Assembly: GCA_016721385.1 (NCBI GenBank)
Contig: JADKIE010000005.1
Span: 161,646 to 225,645, forward strand
Source of the DNA: Chitinophagaceae bacterium
GTDB lineage: Bacteria; Bacteroidota; Bacteroidia; Chitinophagales; Chitinophagaceae
Direction: 5' to 3'
Length of the DNA stretch: 64,000 bases
Position numbers and translations under genes: made by a program. How positions within the stretch are numbered: the stretch's first letter is position 1; the number at the start of each line of letters is the position of its first letter. Shown in pieces: positions 52,964 to 63,050 of this stretch. Under the pieces are notes generated by a model, which was not told where the DNA came from, ran no database searches, and worked only from the letters and a program-made list of their open reading frames with translations.

Positions 52964-53067
52964 CCGCCCTCCCGAAATAATCGGGATTAAACATTTCCCA
53001 CAAGGCTCAAAAAGTGTATTGCCATTGCAGTACCGCCAGTAGGGAGTAACTAAAAACAAGTTATACA

Positions 53068-53266
53068 ATGCCAAAGGTTAAAACCAACAGTAGTGCTTAA
53101 AAAGCGCTTTAAAGTTACCGGTAGCGGTAAAATTACTTTCCAAAAAGCTTTCAAACGTCACATTCTTACAAAAAAATCTACCAAGCGCAAGCGTAATATG
53201 CGTAAAGATGGTGTAGTTGCCGATGCAAACATGCACTTTGTAAAAAGACTATTAGGTATGAAATAA
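53068..53266 (+). CDS. rpmI: 50S ribosomal protein L35, one frameshift
   Basis: 65 residues when restored: MPKVKTNSSA, then an extra T at about 53098 creates a stop, then KKRFKVTGSGKITFQKAFKRH in the next frame and MHFVKRLLGMK at the end. Its essential role makes a real mutation implausible. rplT follows after 49 bp. No infC or thrS upstream. Confidence 0.93.
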
Positions 53267-53315
53267 TTACCAAAAATTTGAAACAATAACTAATAACAAT
53301 TCAATTAATTAAGAT

Positions 53316-53659
53316 ATGCCACGTTCAAAAAACGCAGTAGCGTCAAGAGCAAGAAGAAAAAGAGTATTAAAAGCTGCCAAAGGTTTTTATGGTAAGCGTA
53401 AAAATGTATATACCGTTGCTAAAAACGTAATGGAAAAAGGTTTAACGTACAGCTACGTTGGCCGTAAAATTAAAAAGAGAGATTACCGCACTTTATGGAT
53501 TGCACGTATTAATGCACTGTAAGAGCAGAAGGTATTACATACAGCGAATTTATTCATAAATTAGCCAGCAAAAACATTGACTTAAACCGTAAGGTTTTAG
53601 CCGATTTAGCCATGAACGAACCGGAAACGTTCAAGAAATTGGTAGATTCGGTAAAATAG
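53316..53659 (+). CDS. rplT: 50S ribosomal protein L20, one frameshift
   Basis: 23S-binding assembly protein of about 114 residues: MPRSKNAVASRARRKRVLKAAKGFYGKRKN, TYSYVGRKIKKRDYRTLWIARINA. An indel at about 53520 gives a premature stop, then VRAEGITYSEFIHKL and LADLAMNEPETFKKLV to 53659. L20 commonly autoregulates the operon. Confidence 0.94.
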
Positions 53660-53680
53660 TTTTACAGAAATAAATTACAG

Positions 53681-53713
53681 AAAGACTGCTCAAATGAGTG
53701 GTCTTTTTTTATT
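53681..53713. terminator. rplT terminator
   Basis: aaagactgctca (53681-53692) pairs with tgagtggtcttt (53695-53706) through G-U wobbles, then a T run. Confidence 0.82.
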
Positions 53714-53797
53714 CAGTTATCCATAGATAAAACTCTACGTATTAAACATTAAGTTACATTTGCACAAATATTTTTTATCCTTTAATTAAACGTGTAA

Positions 53798-55192
53798 ATG
53801 AATAATACCTACAATGCCCTTGTGCAGCAAACATTTAACTTTCCTCAGGAAGACTTTAAGGTTAAAGAAAATTACTTGCAGTATAATAATTTGGATTTAA
53901 AAGCATTGATAGATAAATATGGTACACCCCTTAAATTAACGTATTTGCCCAAAATTGGCAATCAAATAAATAAGGCAAAGCAAATGTTTGCCAATGCTTT
54001 TAAAAAGCATAAATATGAAGGTAAATACAATTATTGTTATTGTACCAAGAGTTCTCACTTTTCGTTTGTGGTAGAGGAGGCTTTAAAGCACAACATAAAT
54101 TTAGAAACATCTTACGCCTACGATATTGATATAATAAAAAAATTGTACGAACGTAAAAAAATTACCAAAGATATTTTTATTGTATGCAATGGCTATAAGC
54201 AAAAACCTTACACAAACCGTATTGCAGGGTTACTTAACAGTGGTTTTAAAAATGTAATTCCGGTTTTAGATAATGTTGATGAATTAGCAGCCTATAAAAA
54301 ATCGGTAAAGGTTCCGTTTAATTTAGGTATAAGAGTAGCGGCAGATGAAGAACCTAACTTTCCGTTTTATACATCTCGTTTAGGTATTCGTTCAAAAGAT
54401 ATTTTGGAGTTTTATGTTGATCAAATTGAAGGTTATGAAGATAAGTTTCAATTAAAAATGCTGCACATCTTTTTAAATAAAGGTATTAAGGATGATATTT
54501 ATTACTGGAGTGAATTAAACAAGGTAATAAACTTGTATTGCCAGTTAAAAAAGATTTGCCCCGAGTTGGATTCTATTAATATCGGCGGCGGCTTTCCTAT
54601 AAAACATTCGTTAGGGTTTGAGTACGATTATCAGTTTATGATAAACGAAATTGTGCGTAATATAAAAGTTGCTTGCAAAAAAAGCAAAGTTCCCATGCCT
54701 AATATTTTTACAGAGTTTGGAAGCTACACCGTAGGAGAGAGCATGGCACATATTTATAGTGTAATTGGGCAAAAAATGCAGAATGATAAGGAAACCTGGT
54801 ATATGATAGACTCTTCGTTTATTACTACATTGCCTGATACCTGGGGCATTGGCGAAAAATTTTTAATGCTACCCATTAATAAATGGCAAAACGAATACCA
54901 ACGTGTTGTTCTTGGAGGTATTACTTGCGATAGTCATGACTATTACGACAGCGAAGAACATATTAACGAGGTGTTTTTACCCAAAGTAGGCGAAGGCGAA
55001 CCTTTATATGTTGGTTTTTTTCATACAGGCGCTTATCAAGATCAAATTAGTGGTTACGGAGGTATTAAGCATTGCCTTATTCCTTCGCCAAAGCATGTAA
55101 TTGTAGGCCACGATAAAAATGGCAAGTTGGTAGATTGGGTTTATGCTAAGGAACAATCGGCACAAAGCATGCTTAAAATTTTGGGCTACTAA
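53798..55192 (+). CDS. speA: Arginine decarboxylase, PLP-dependent alanine-racemase fold
   Basis: Decarboxylates arginine to agmatine, first step of polyamine synthesis. 464 residues, intact. The PLP lysine is in YCTKSSHF (about 82-89); IRVAADEEPNFPF, SINIGGGFPIKHS (phosphate-binding Gly-rich loop), FTEFGSYTVGES, the Cys in GGITCDSHDYY and FFHTGAYQDQISG follow. This is the shorter Bacteroidota type. Its stop overlaps the convergent lipoprotein gene by 4 bp. An agmatine-deiminase-family gene lies 4 kb away but appears exported. Confidence 0.88.
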   Translation: MNNTYNALVQQTFNFPQEDFKVKENYLQYNNLDLKALIDKYGTPLKLTYLPKIGNQINKAKQMFANAFKKHKYEGKYNYCYCTKSSHFSFVVEEALKHNINLETSYAYDIDIIKKLYERKKITKDIFIVCNGYKQKPYTNRIAGLLNSGFKNVIPVLDNVDELAAYKKSVKVPFNLGIRVAADEEPNFPFYTSRLGIRSKDILEFYVDQIEGYEDKFQLKMLHIFLNKGIKDDIYYWSELNKVINLYCQLKKICPELDSINIGGGFPIKHSLGFEYDYQFMINEIVRNIKVACKKSKVPMPNIFTEFGSYTVGESMAHIYSVIGQKMQNDKETWYMIDSSFITTLPDTWGIGEKFLMLPINKWQNEYQRVVLGGITCDSHDYYDSEEHINEVFLPKVGEGEPLYVGFFHTGAYQDQISGYGGIKHCLIPSPKHVIVGHDKNGKLVDWVYAKEQSAQSMLKILGY

Positions 55193-55512
55193 TTTTTTAC
55201 TTGCTTTAGTTTGGGTTTAATGCCTTGGGTTTCGTATTTGGCATCTAAATAATATTGGCCGTTGCCGTTTTTCCAATAGCGATAGCCGTATTCGTTATCG
55301 TAATATAGCTCTCCTTCACTATTTGTCTTAGCTTTTTCAGAAGGTACGTTTATTACTTGTGGCGGATTGTAGCCTTCCGGTATCTCAACCTCATCTTGCC
55401 GTGTAACCAATTTTGTTGCAACATTTTTACTGCTGCATCCTGCAACTAAAACAGCTGCAAAAAATACAGTATAAAACCGCTTATGTAATTTAGTTTTTAA
55501 CATACCAATCAA
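55189..55512 (-). CDS. Hypothetical lipoprotein
   Basis: 107 residues with a lipobox (FFAAVLVAGCSSKN, Cys near 26), so membrane-anchored. The C-terminus has YYDNEYGYRYWKNGNGQYYLDAKYE, a Tyr-rich short domain. No family recognised. Confidence 0.65.
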   Translation of the reverse strand: MIGMLKTKLHKRFYTVFFAAVLVAGCSSKNVATKLVTRQDEVEIPEGYNPPQVINVPSEKAKTNSEGELYYDNEYGYRYWKNGNGQYYLDAKYETQGIKPKLKQVKN

Positions 55513-55547
55513 TTAATACTTTTAAACTTCAATAAAAAGACCAAAAA

Positions 55548-56015
55548 ATGCTAAAGACGTTTAACAAATCTATTTTTTTATTTCTTTTAACGATTGTTTG
55601 TGTTGCTCATGCAAATGCTCAAACCGCCGAAGATTCTATAAAAGCAGTTATTAATAAAATGTTTGTTGGTATGAAAGATGGCGATACCAATATGATAAAA
55701 GAATGCTTTACTGAAGGCGCCATTTTGCAAACATTTATGCGCCAGAAAGATGGAAAAACAGGCTTAACCAAAGAAACGGTAAGCGATTTTTGCAGGGCTG
55801 TAGCCGGCATACCAAAAGGAGCAGCCGATGAGCAAATTACATTTGGAGCAATTAAAATTGATGGACCAATGGCTGCTGTGTGGACGCCTTTTAAATTATA
55901 TTTTAACGAAAAATTTTATAGTTGTGGTGTAAACTCTTTTCAATTGGTTAAACTTAGTGGAGAGTGGAAAATTCAATATATAATTGACACAAGGCGTACA
56001 AAAAATTGCGATTAA
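55548..56015 (+). CDS. Exported NTF2-fold protein
   Basis: 155 residues, signal peptide ending VAHANAQ, then an NTF2/SnoaL-like domain (EDSIKAVINKMFVGMKDGDTNMIKECF, WTPFKLYFNEKFYSCGVNSFQLVK). The Cys near the end and the overall pattern match Bacteroidota nuclear-transport-factor-2-like secreted proteins. Function unknown. Confidence 0.75.
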   Translation: MLKTFNKSIFLFLLTIVCVAHANAQTAEDSIKAVINKMFVGMKDGDTNMIKECFTEGAILQTFMRQKDGKTGLTKETVSDFCRAVAGIPKGAADEQITFGAIKIDGPMAAVWTPFKLYFNEKFYSCGVNSFQLVKLSGEWKIQYIIDTRRTKNCD

Positions 56016-56021
56016 AAAATT

Positions 56022-56050
56022 AAACCCCTTTAAGACTAAAGGGGTTTTTT
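56022..56050. terminator. Bidirectional terminator
   Basis: aaaccccttta (56022-56032) pairs with taaaggggttt (56037-56047), followed by T. It lies between convergent NTF2 and Hsp20 genes. Confidence 0.85.
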
Positions 56051-56072
56051 AAAACCAACTGTATGTATCAAA

Positions 56073-56519
56073 CTAAAACTTTATTGAATAGTTATTTTTT
56101 TGCAGCAATTTTTGCTTCTTCTTTTTAGGAAGCTCCACTAAAAGTATACCGTTTTCGTATTTAGCTGCAATATTTGCAGCATCAATTTTTTCATCAACGG
56201 TAAAGCTGCGTTTAAATGATTTTAACGAAAACTCTTTTCTAATAGTTTTGTCTGTTTCGCTTACTTGCTCATCTTTCTTTTCGGCACTAATAGTTAAAAT
56301 ATTAGCATCTAATTTTACATTAAAATCGGTTTTATCAAAACCCGGTACCGAAAGTTGGATAGCAAAAGCATTTGCTTTATCTACAATATTTACCGGAGGA
56401 AAATGAAAAACATCTTCTCTCATTGTTTTGCCCAGTGTGGCCGGAAATTCGTTAAATAATTCGTTCATTAAGCCATCAAATGATTTTGCAAATGGATTGG
56501 TTGTTTTTACGAGTGTCAT
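56073..56519 (-). CDS. Small heat-shock protein, Hsp20/alpha-crystallin
   Basis: ATP-independent chaperone that holds unfolding proteins. 148 residues. The alpha-crystallin domain (about 40-135) contains FAIQLSVPGFDKTDFNVKLD, the conserved AAKYENGILLVELPKK near the end and a short C-terminal tail. A FNEFPATLG N-terminal arm precedes it. Confidence 0.92.
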   Translation of the reverse strand: MTLVKTTNPFAKSFDGLMNELFNEFPATLGKTMREDVFHFPPVNIVDKANAFAIQLSVPGFDKTDFNVKLDANILTISAEKKDEQVSETDKTIRKEFSLKSFKRSFTVDEKIDAANIAAKYENGILLVELPKKKKQKLLQKNNYSIKF

Positions 56520-56738
56520 TGTTTATAAATTTTAAGTTTACTAATAATTGTTTAATTAGGTATTGCAAATGATATTCCAACCAAAGTTTTAAGTCTTTTT
56601 TACATTTATTTCAATAAAATAATGCCATTGTGACAAAATTATTTACTATTTAACGTCAAAATGACAATTTAATCTACTTTAAGAAGTGCTATAAACAATT
56701 AATCGAAATATTTGAATGTGTTATTAAGCTAAACTTTG

Positions 56739-56746
56739 TAATTTTG
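56739..56746 (+). promoter_or_regulatory. Bacilliredoxin -7 promoter box
   Basis: TAATTTTG fits TAnnTTTG, 29 bp before the gene start. Confidence 0.5.
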
Positions 56747-56775
56747 CAATTCATTCATAAATAAAAAACGGAAAA

Positions 56776-57192
56776 ATGTATCCAGAAGAAATAGTAATTC
56801 CAATGAAAGAAGAGTTAACCGAAAACGGTTTTACAGAAATGTTAACTCCCGAAGATGTAGAAGAAAAATTAGGTAAAGAAGGCACAACTTTAGTGGTTAT
56901 AAATTCAGTTTGCGGTTGCAGCGCAGGTACTGCAAGACCGGGTGTTTTAATGGCTGTAAATACAAGTGCTGTTAAACCAACACAATTGGCTACCAGCTTT
57001 GCCGGTTTTGATGTAGATGCTGTAAAAAAATTAAGAGAGCATTTATTACCATACCCGCCATCATCTCCATCCATAGCTTTATTTAAAAATGGCGAATTAG
57101 TGCATTTTATTGAAAGGCATAATATTGAAGGACGCAGTGCACAAATGATTGCCGAAAATTTAATGGGTGCTTTTGAGCAATATTGTAATTAA
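56776..57192 (+). CDS. BrxA/BrxB-family bacilliredoxin
   Basis: Thioredoxin-like disulfide reductase that removes bacillithiol or similar thiols. 138 residues. The CGC active site is in VINSVCGCSAGTARPG, after MYPEEIVIPMKEEL. The C-terminus YPPSSPSIALFKNGELVHFIERHNIEG fits the YphP/YqiW fold. No bacillithiol genes are visible here. Confidence 0.92.
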   Translation: MYPEEIVIPMKEELTENGFTEMLTPEDVEEKLGKEGTTLVVINSVCGCSAGTARPGVLMAVNTSAVKPTQLATSFAGFDVDAVKKLREHLLPYPPSSPSIALFKNGELVHFIERHNIEGRSAQMIAENLMGAFEQYCN

Positions 57193-57244
57193 AAATATTA
57201 TCGGCTGGTTACCGATAAGTAACCTTTAATGGGTTAGTAAGTAT

Positions 57245-57276
57245 AATCCCCTTGCTTATGTAAGGGGATTTTTTAT
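57245..57276. terminator. Terminator
   Basis: aatcccctt (57245-57253) and aaggggatt (57262-57270), then a T run. Confidence 0.8.
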
Positions 57277-57342
57277 TTCCTCATTTTTTATTAATTATCT
57301 TGCAGCATATTCGTTTTTATTTTTTAATTATTAATTACAAAA

Positions 57343-58657
57343 ATGTATCCCAATTTATATTATGTTTTTAAAGAGTTGTTTGGTGTAAAATGGCAATGGC
57401 TCCAAATTTTCAATATGTTTGGTTTAATGGTGGCCGTTGCTTTTATTGCAGCTGCAATTGTTATTAGTAAGGAATTGCAACGTAAAGAATTGGGCTTATT
57501 ATCGCCAAGAGAAGAAATGATTACTGTGGGAAAACCAGCATCTGTATGGGATTTAGTAATAAACGGTTTGGTTGGTTTTATATTTGGATACAAATTATTT
57601 GGAGTAATTTTTAGTAAAACGGCAGATATAACTGCACAGGAATATATTTTTAGTAAGCAGGGCAATATTTTAGGTGGATTAGTACTTGCAGTATTATTAG
57701 CCGGTTTAAAATATTGGGATGCTGATAAGCATAAATTAAAAGAACCCGAAAGAAGAAGTGTACGTATTTGGCCTCATGACAGAGTAGGAGATATAATTGT
57801 ACTTGGGTTAATATTTGGTATTTTAGGAGCTAAACTTTTGATGCATTTGAAAACTGGGATAGCCTTATTACAGATCCGATTGGAACTATTTTTTCGCCTG
57901 CAGGCCTTACATTTTATGGAGGTTTAATTTTAGCAGCAGCCGCTATTTTGTGGTATGCGTATAAAAGGGTATTAAATTAATTCATTTGGTAGATAGTGCT
58001 GCTCCGGCATTAATGATTGCTTATGCCATAGGCCGTATTGGTTGCTAAGGTAGCAGGTGATATGATTGGGGCGTTTACAACAGTGCCTATGTAAGCGATA
58101 GTGTAGGTAATGTACGCCTTGCACAGCCTAATGAGTACAGGCAAACGCTTGAAAAATATTCAACTTATTTTTTAGAAGGAAAACTGCCTGATACCAACAG
58201 GTATAATGGCAGAACAGCCAGTAGTTTAGAAACTGTAGGCAATATAAATTTTAAAGCTCCATCTTTTTTGCCAAAATGGATGGTTGCTTATACTTATCCC
58301 AAAAATGTAAATGCAGATGGTATAAAAATAGCCGGAGATACAGATGAGCACAATCGTATGTTACCGCTGCCCGTTTTTCCTACACCTTTTTACGAAACTG
58401 TACTTTGTACCATTTTCTTTTTATTACTTTGGGCTATACGAAAAAAAATAAAAATTGCCGGTGTAATGTTTAGTATTTACCTCATCTTAAATGGAACAGA
58501 ACGGTTTTTAGTTGAAAAAATACGGGTTAACGATCACTATAGTACTGCAGGATATAGCTTATCACAGGCGCAAATAATAGCAATTTCATTGATAATTTGC
58601 GGTGCGGTATTAGCCAGTTGGAGTTTATATCAAAAGAAAATAGCTAATCTTGATTAA
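57343..58657 (+). CDS. lgt: Prolipoprotein diacylglyceryl transferase, several frameshifts
   Basis: Transfers diacylglycerol to lipobox Cys. A long Bacteroidota form (about 430 residues). It has seven or so helices; LSPREEMITVGKPASVWD is a typical insert after helix 1. WPHDRVGDIIV and LTFYGGLILAAAA are present. The key signature GRIGCxxAGDWG near 58030-58065 is recognisable but scrambled by at least two indels. A further shift lies near 57850-57930. The C-terminal half (HNRMLPLPVFPTPFYE, GTERFLVEKIRVND) is intact. Confidence 0.87.
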
Positions 58658-58708
58658 CTTTATTATTATGAACCGCTTGCAGTGTAAACAGAAGGAGAAG
58701 TCTTAAAA

Positions 58709-58966
58709 ATGACAAATAATTATTATTCAGATGTTGTTATGAATATTGATCAAACAGAATCTACTATACAACTAGGAAATGCTTGGTCTGTAAATTCTCA
58801 AACCCAAGCCGTTTTTTTAATTAATTTATTTACACTCGGTATGATAAGTCCAGTCTGGAAAACTAATATCAATCTATCTTCAGCAATGGACTTAACATTA
58901 GGTTCTAAGCAATCTGCCAAGCGTTTTATTGAAAAAAAGGTTGTAGAAAAAGTGATTTTAAAATAA
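58709..58966 (+). CDS. Hypothetical protein
   Basis: 85 residues, no signal peptide, no recognised domain. It has one weak hydrophobic stretch (AVFLINLFTLGMISPVW) and a basic end. It is followed by a membrane protein 9 bp downstream, so the two may be coexpressed. Confidence 0.5.
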   Translation: MTNNYYSDVVMNIDQTESTIQLGNAWSVNSQTQAVFLINLFTLGMISPVWKTNINLSSAMDLTLGSKQSAKRFIEKKVVEKVILK

Positions 58967-58975
58967 AGTTTAGGT

Positions 58976-59293
58976 ATGGATGAAGAAATAAAGAATTACC
59001 GCAGTTCTCTAGTTACTGCAATAGGTATTATTTTAGGGTTTGTACTTGGTTTTGCAGCTACATGGGCTACTCAGCCGGTAGCACAAACCGATTGGTCAGA
59101 TTACGTAATTGGATTAGGTTTATTAATTAGTGTGGTGTTACAAATAATTGCTTTATATCGTATTTTAAATAATAATTTTCCAAGGGATAAAGCCGGAAAA
59201 TACTATCAAACTACATTACGTTTTTTTATTTGCGGCTTATGCGCTGCATTTGCCGGAGTGCTAATATCTATTTTTCAAACAATTTTTAGCTGA
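58976..59293 (+). CDS. Small hypothetical membrane protein
   Basis: 105 residues with three probable helices (about 10-28, 41-60 and 82-102), a polar loop NNNFPRDKAGKYYQTTLR, and no family I recognise. It starts 9 bp after the previous gene and ends 5 bp before the deiminase-like gene, suggesting an operon. Confidence 0.6.
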   Translation: MDEEIKNYRSSLVTAIGIILGFVLGFAATWATQPVAQTDWSDYVIGLGLLISVVLQIIALYRILNNNFPRDKAGKYYQTTLRFFICGLCAAFAGVLISIFQTIFS

Positions 59294-59298
59294 ATGGC

Positions 59299-60350
59299 AT
59301 GAAAGTTTTTCTGGCAATACTTATAGCACTAACTTTTATTATGAGTACCTGTAATCACACAAACTCAAATGGAAAAAATACTACAAATAGCATATCGAAA
59401 GATAGAATGTTGCTTGTCTTGTCTGCACCTTCGGTGCATGATGACTATTATAGAAAAGCATTTTCGCAAATTGTAGATTTTCAAATAGCGTATGCAAAAG
59501 CTATAATAGGAAACGATAATGTTATTGTGCTGGTTGATGCCGACACAAAAAAATACTATGAAAACAAATTGCCTGATGATGTAATATTAATTGCAGATGT
59601 ATATGATATTTGGATGAGAGATTTTACAACTGTAAATCCAATACAACCTGTACAATTTATGTACACATGGGCATCAATGTCAAAAAAACAAAGCAAAGAT
59701 GTACAAGCAAGCTTTAATGCTTTTGCAAATAACTATAAGATAGAACGAGAAAAAACCAACTTGCTGATTGATGGTGGTAATATTGTAGATAATTATAAGG
59801 GTAAAATAATTACAACATCAAGGTTTATGGAAGATAACCATCTTTCGTATGAGCAAGCTAAGTTGCAACTTAAAGAATTGTTTAAGGCTACTGAAGTTGC
59901 TATACTTGAACCTGATGAGCCAGTGTTAGCTCACTCCGATGGAATGGTAAGTTGGGTAGAAGAAAATACTTTATTGGTAAATAATTATGCAGATAAACCT
60001 GATTTTAGAAAAGAAATTTTTGCAGAACTAAAAAAATCTTTCCCCAATACTAAAATTCTTGAAATGCCGGTTGGTTATAAAGTTAATAAACCCGGCGAGT
60101 GGGAGGGTTTTGAATCAGCCTGCGGTGTAAATGTAAACTCAACGGTTACATTTAATAATATTTACGTACCTACTTTTAATATGCCACATGAAAATGAATT
60201 TTTAACATATTAAAAGCGAACACTACTAAAAATGTAATAAAAATTAATGCCGGGGCTGTTTGCCCAATGGGTGGCAGTATTCGGTGCTTAACTTGGCAAC
60301 TCACTAGCTCCAATGCCGAAAAACTAATAGTAGCTGCCAGAGAAAAGTAA
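59299..60350 (+). CDS. Agmatine deiminase/PAD-family protein, exported, frameshifted before the catalytic Cys
   Basis: Guanidine-group hydrolase fold (PF04371). The N-terminal hydrophobic stretch suggests export (MKVFLAILIALTFIMSTC). Motifs: DIWMRDFTTVNP, LIDGGNIVDNY, LAHSDGMVSW (His), GVNVN and FNMPHENEFL. An indel at 60195 in a T run cuts off NILKANTTKNVIKINAGA and the segment with the catalytic Cys, CPMGGSIRCLTWQL, which is present in the next frame to 60350. About 350 residues restored. Confidence 0.8.
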
Positions 60351-60435
60351 CATAGTTTACTATTCATCATTTTACCACTCTTCCCAAAATATTACCGTTC
60401 ATTATGTTGCCATGTACTATGTAAAACAAAGTACT

Positions 60436-60443
60436 TACTTTTG
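60436..60443 (+). promoter_or_regulatory. Candidate -7 box for the beta-barrel gene
   Basis: TACTTTTG fits TAnnTTTG, 87 bp upstream of the start. Confidence 0.45.
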
Positions 60444-60529
60444 TTAAGTAGTAATCAATATTGATTATTAATTTTATTAAAGTATAGCAGCTCTACAGCC
60501 ATGGAGCACCAAAACAAAAAAGTATAGTC

Positions 60530-62983
60530 ATGAAAAAACAATTATTAAGCCTTTTGGCTTTTGCCGGTTTTGCTTTTGCAAGCCAGGCCCAAACCGCTAC
60601 AGGCGGCAAAATTTTAGGTAGTATTAAAGATGGAGGAATTCAAAAAATAATAGATGCCGCCAGTGTTTCCCTTTTAAAAGCACAGGATTCGAGTCTTATT
60701 AAAATTGCAGTAACTGATAAGGAAGGTAATTTTTTATTTGAAAACTTAAAAGATGGTGATTATTTAGTTTTAGCTACATCGGTTGGGCATGCTAAAACAT
60801 ACAGTCAATCTGTAACCATTAATTCATCTGCTCGAAACCAGCAAATTGGAACATTACAATTGGTGCAAGCAGGTAAAAATTTAAAAGAAGTGCTTGTTAC
60901 CGGTAAAAAGCAATTTATAGAGCGTAAAGCCGATAAAACCATTATTAATGTAGATGCTATGATAAGCAACACAGGTAGCACAGCATTGGATGTGCTGGAA
61001 AAATCGCCTGGTGTTACGGTAGATAAAGACGGCAATATTAGCCTTAAAGGAAAGCAAGGAGTAATGATAATGATTGATGGTAAGCCTACTTATTTATCTG
61101 CACCGGAAGTATCTAATATGCTGCGTAATATGAGCAGTAACCAATTAGATCAAATTGAAATAATGACCAACCCTTCGGCAAAATATGATGCAAGCGGCAC
61201 GGCCGGATTAATTAATATAAAAACAAAAAAAAATAAGCAAAAAGGATTTAATGGAAGCATTACGGAGGCCTACGGACAAGGGTTTTATTCAAAAAATAAT
61301 AATAGTGTATCACTAAATTATAAAAACGGGAAATACAATGTGTTTAGCAACTTTGGTTCAAACTATCGTAAAAGCTATAACGATTTATACATTTTACGAA
61401 AGTTTAAAAATGCCAACGGTTCAATAAAATCTATTTTAGAACAAAATGCGTACAAAACCAATACCAATAAGAGTTTTAATGCTAAAATTGGCGTAGATTT
61501 TTTATGCAACTGCTAAAACTACTTTAGGCATTGTAATAACAGGTATTACTTCAAAAGATATTCAACCAAGTATTAACACTACTTATTTCGAAAACAATAT
61601 GATTGCTTTGGATTCTATTGCAGTTTCTAACAGTGATGTACCCAACAAATGGAAAAACGGATCAGTTAATTTTAACTTTCGTCATCAATTTGATAGTACC
61701 GGAAAAGAGATAACTTTTGATTTCGATTATTTAAACTATAGGGCAAATAAAAAATCACAATTAGATAATATTTACTATAACAGCAATTGGCAGCTAAAAG
61801 GTAGTGATTATTTAATTGGCAATCTTCCAACAGATATTAATGTATATTCGGCTAAAGTAGATTTTACATTACCCTTAAAAAAAGGGATAAAAGTAGAAAC
61901 GGGCCTAAAATCCAGTTTTGTAAATCCTAAAAATACAGCTGCATATTATAATATTATCTCCAATAAAGAAGAGGTAGATGTTAATAAGACAAATAATTTT
62001 AATTATAAAGAAAATATAAATGCTGCATATATAAATCTATCTAAAGAAATAAAAAAATGGAGCTTACAAGCTGGTGTACGTATGGAAAAAACCAATAATA
62101 ACGGTTTTCAATTTGGCAATCCCATAAGCAAAGATTCAAGTTTTAAAAATAGTTATCTTGGGTTGTTTCCAAATGCATTTTTTAATTTTAATGCCAGCGA
62201 AAAAAATCAATTTTCATTTTCGTATGGACGCAGAATTAAACGTCCGGATTATGAGGATATGAACCCCTTTTTGTATTATATTGATAATTACACATACGAC
62301 CATGGGAATCCGTTTTTAAAACCATCAATTGCAAATGTTTTGAGCTGTCGCACACTTATAAACAAGTAGTATCAACCAGTTTAAACTATACGCATACCGA
62401 AAATTTATTTACGGCTGTATTTACACCAAAAGGACAAGCAATTGTTGTATCACAAGATAATTATGGCAGATCTAATCAATTAACTTTTTCGGCAAATGCT
62501 CAATTAAAACTGGCTAAATGGTGGATGGCTATTCCATATTTAGAATTAGATTACGGTCATTATACCGGAAACTTTCCTGCACAAAAAATTGATATAAATG
62601 CTACAACTTTTTTAGCAAATATTACTAATCAATTTACTTTTAAAAAGGGCTGGAGTGCAGAGTTGTCAGGCTTTTACCGTACAAAAGGAATAGAAGGACA
62701 AATTGTGGTAAACCCTTTAGGGCAATTAAATGCAGGTTTGCAAAAGCAGCTTTTAAAAAACAAACTAACGGCCAAACTTAATATTAGAGATATACTTAAT
62801 ACCATGCAACCAAGTGGGTATCTTAAAATAACAAATACCGATGCCAGCTTTAGCCAGCAAAGAGATAACAGAACTATAACCATTAGTTTATCGTATCGTT
62901 TTGGTAAACCAATTAAAAGGCATTCAAAAAGAAAAACAGGAGGTGCTGGTGATGAGCAAAACAGAATAAAGGGAGGAAATTAA
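60530..62983 (+). CDS. Outer-membrane beta-barrel receptor with carboxypeptidase-regulatory domain, frameshifted
   Basis: Exported (signal peptide ending ASQAQ). Carboxypeptidase-regulatory-like domain about 25-115, plug VLVTGKKQFIERKADKTI and SALDVLEKSPGVTVDKDGNI-type sequence, then a barrel with YNKVNFS-like repeats. It is broken near 61505 and 62345, but each following segment is readable (FFEISHTYKQVVSTSLNYTH, LSYRFGKPIKRHSKRK). Final Phe-rich strand LSYRFG. About 815 residues, similar in type to the 32465 gene. Confidence 0.84.
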
Positions 62984-62992
62984 ATTGAATTG

Positions 62993-63030
62993 AAGTAAAA
63001 GCCAAAGTAATTTTCGGCTTTTACTTTTAT
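62993..63030. terminator. Terminator
   Basis: aagtaaaagcc (62993-63003) and ggcttttactt (63016-63026), followed by tttat. Confidence 0.75.
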
Positions 63031-63050
63031 AAAAACAATTGACCTAAGTA

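Noticed and set aside
53798..60350. Agmatine pathway operon
   Set aside because: Arginine decarboxylase and the deiminase-like gene are 4 kb apart, separated by unrelated genes and terminators, and the latter seems exported.
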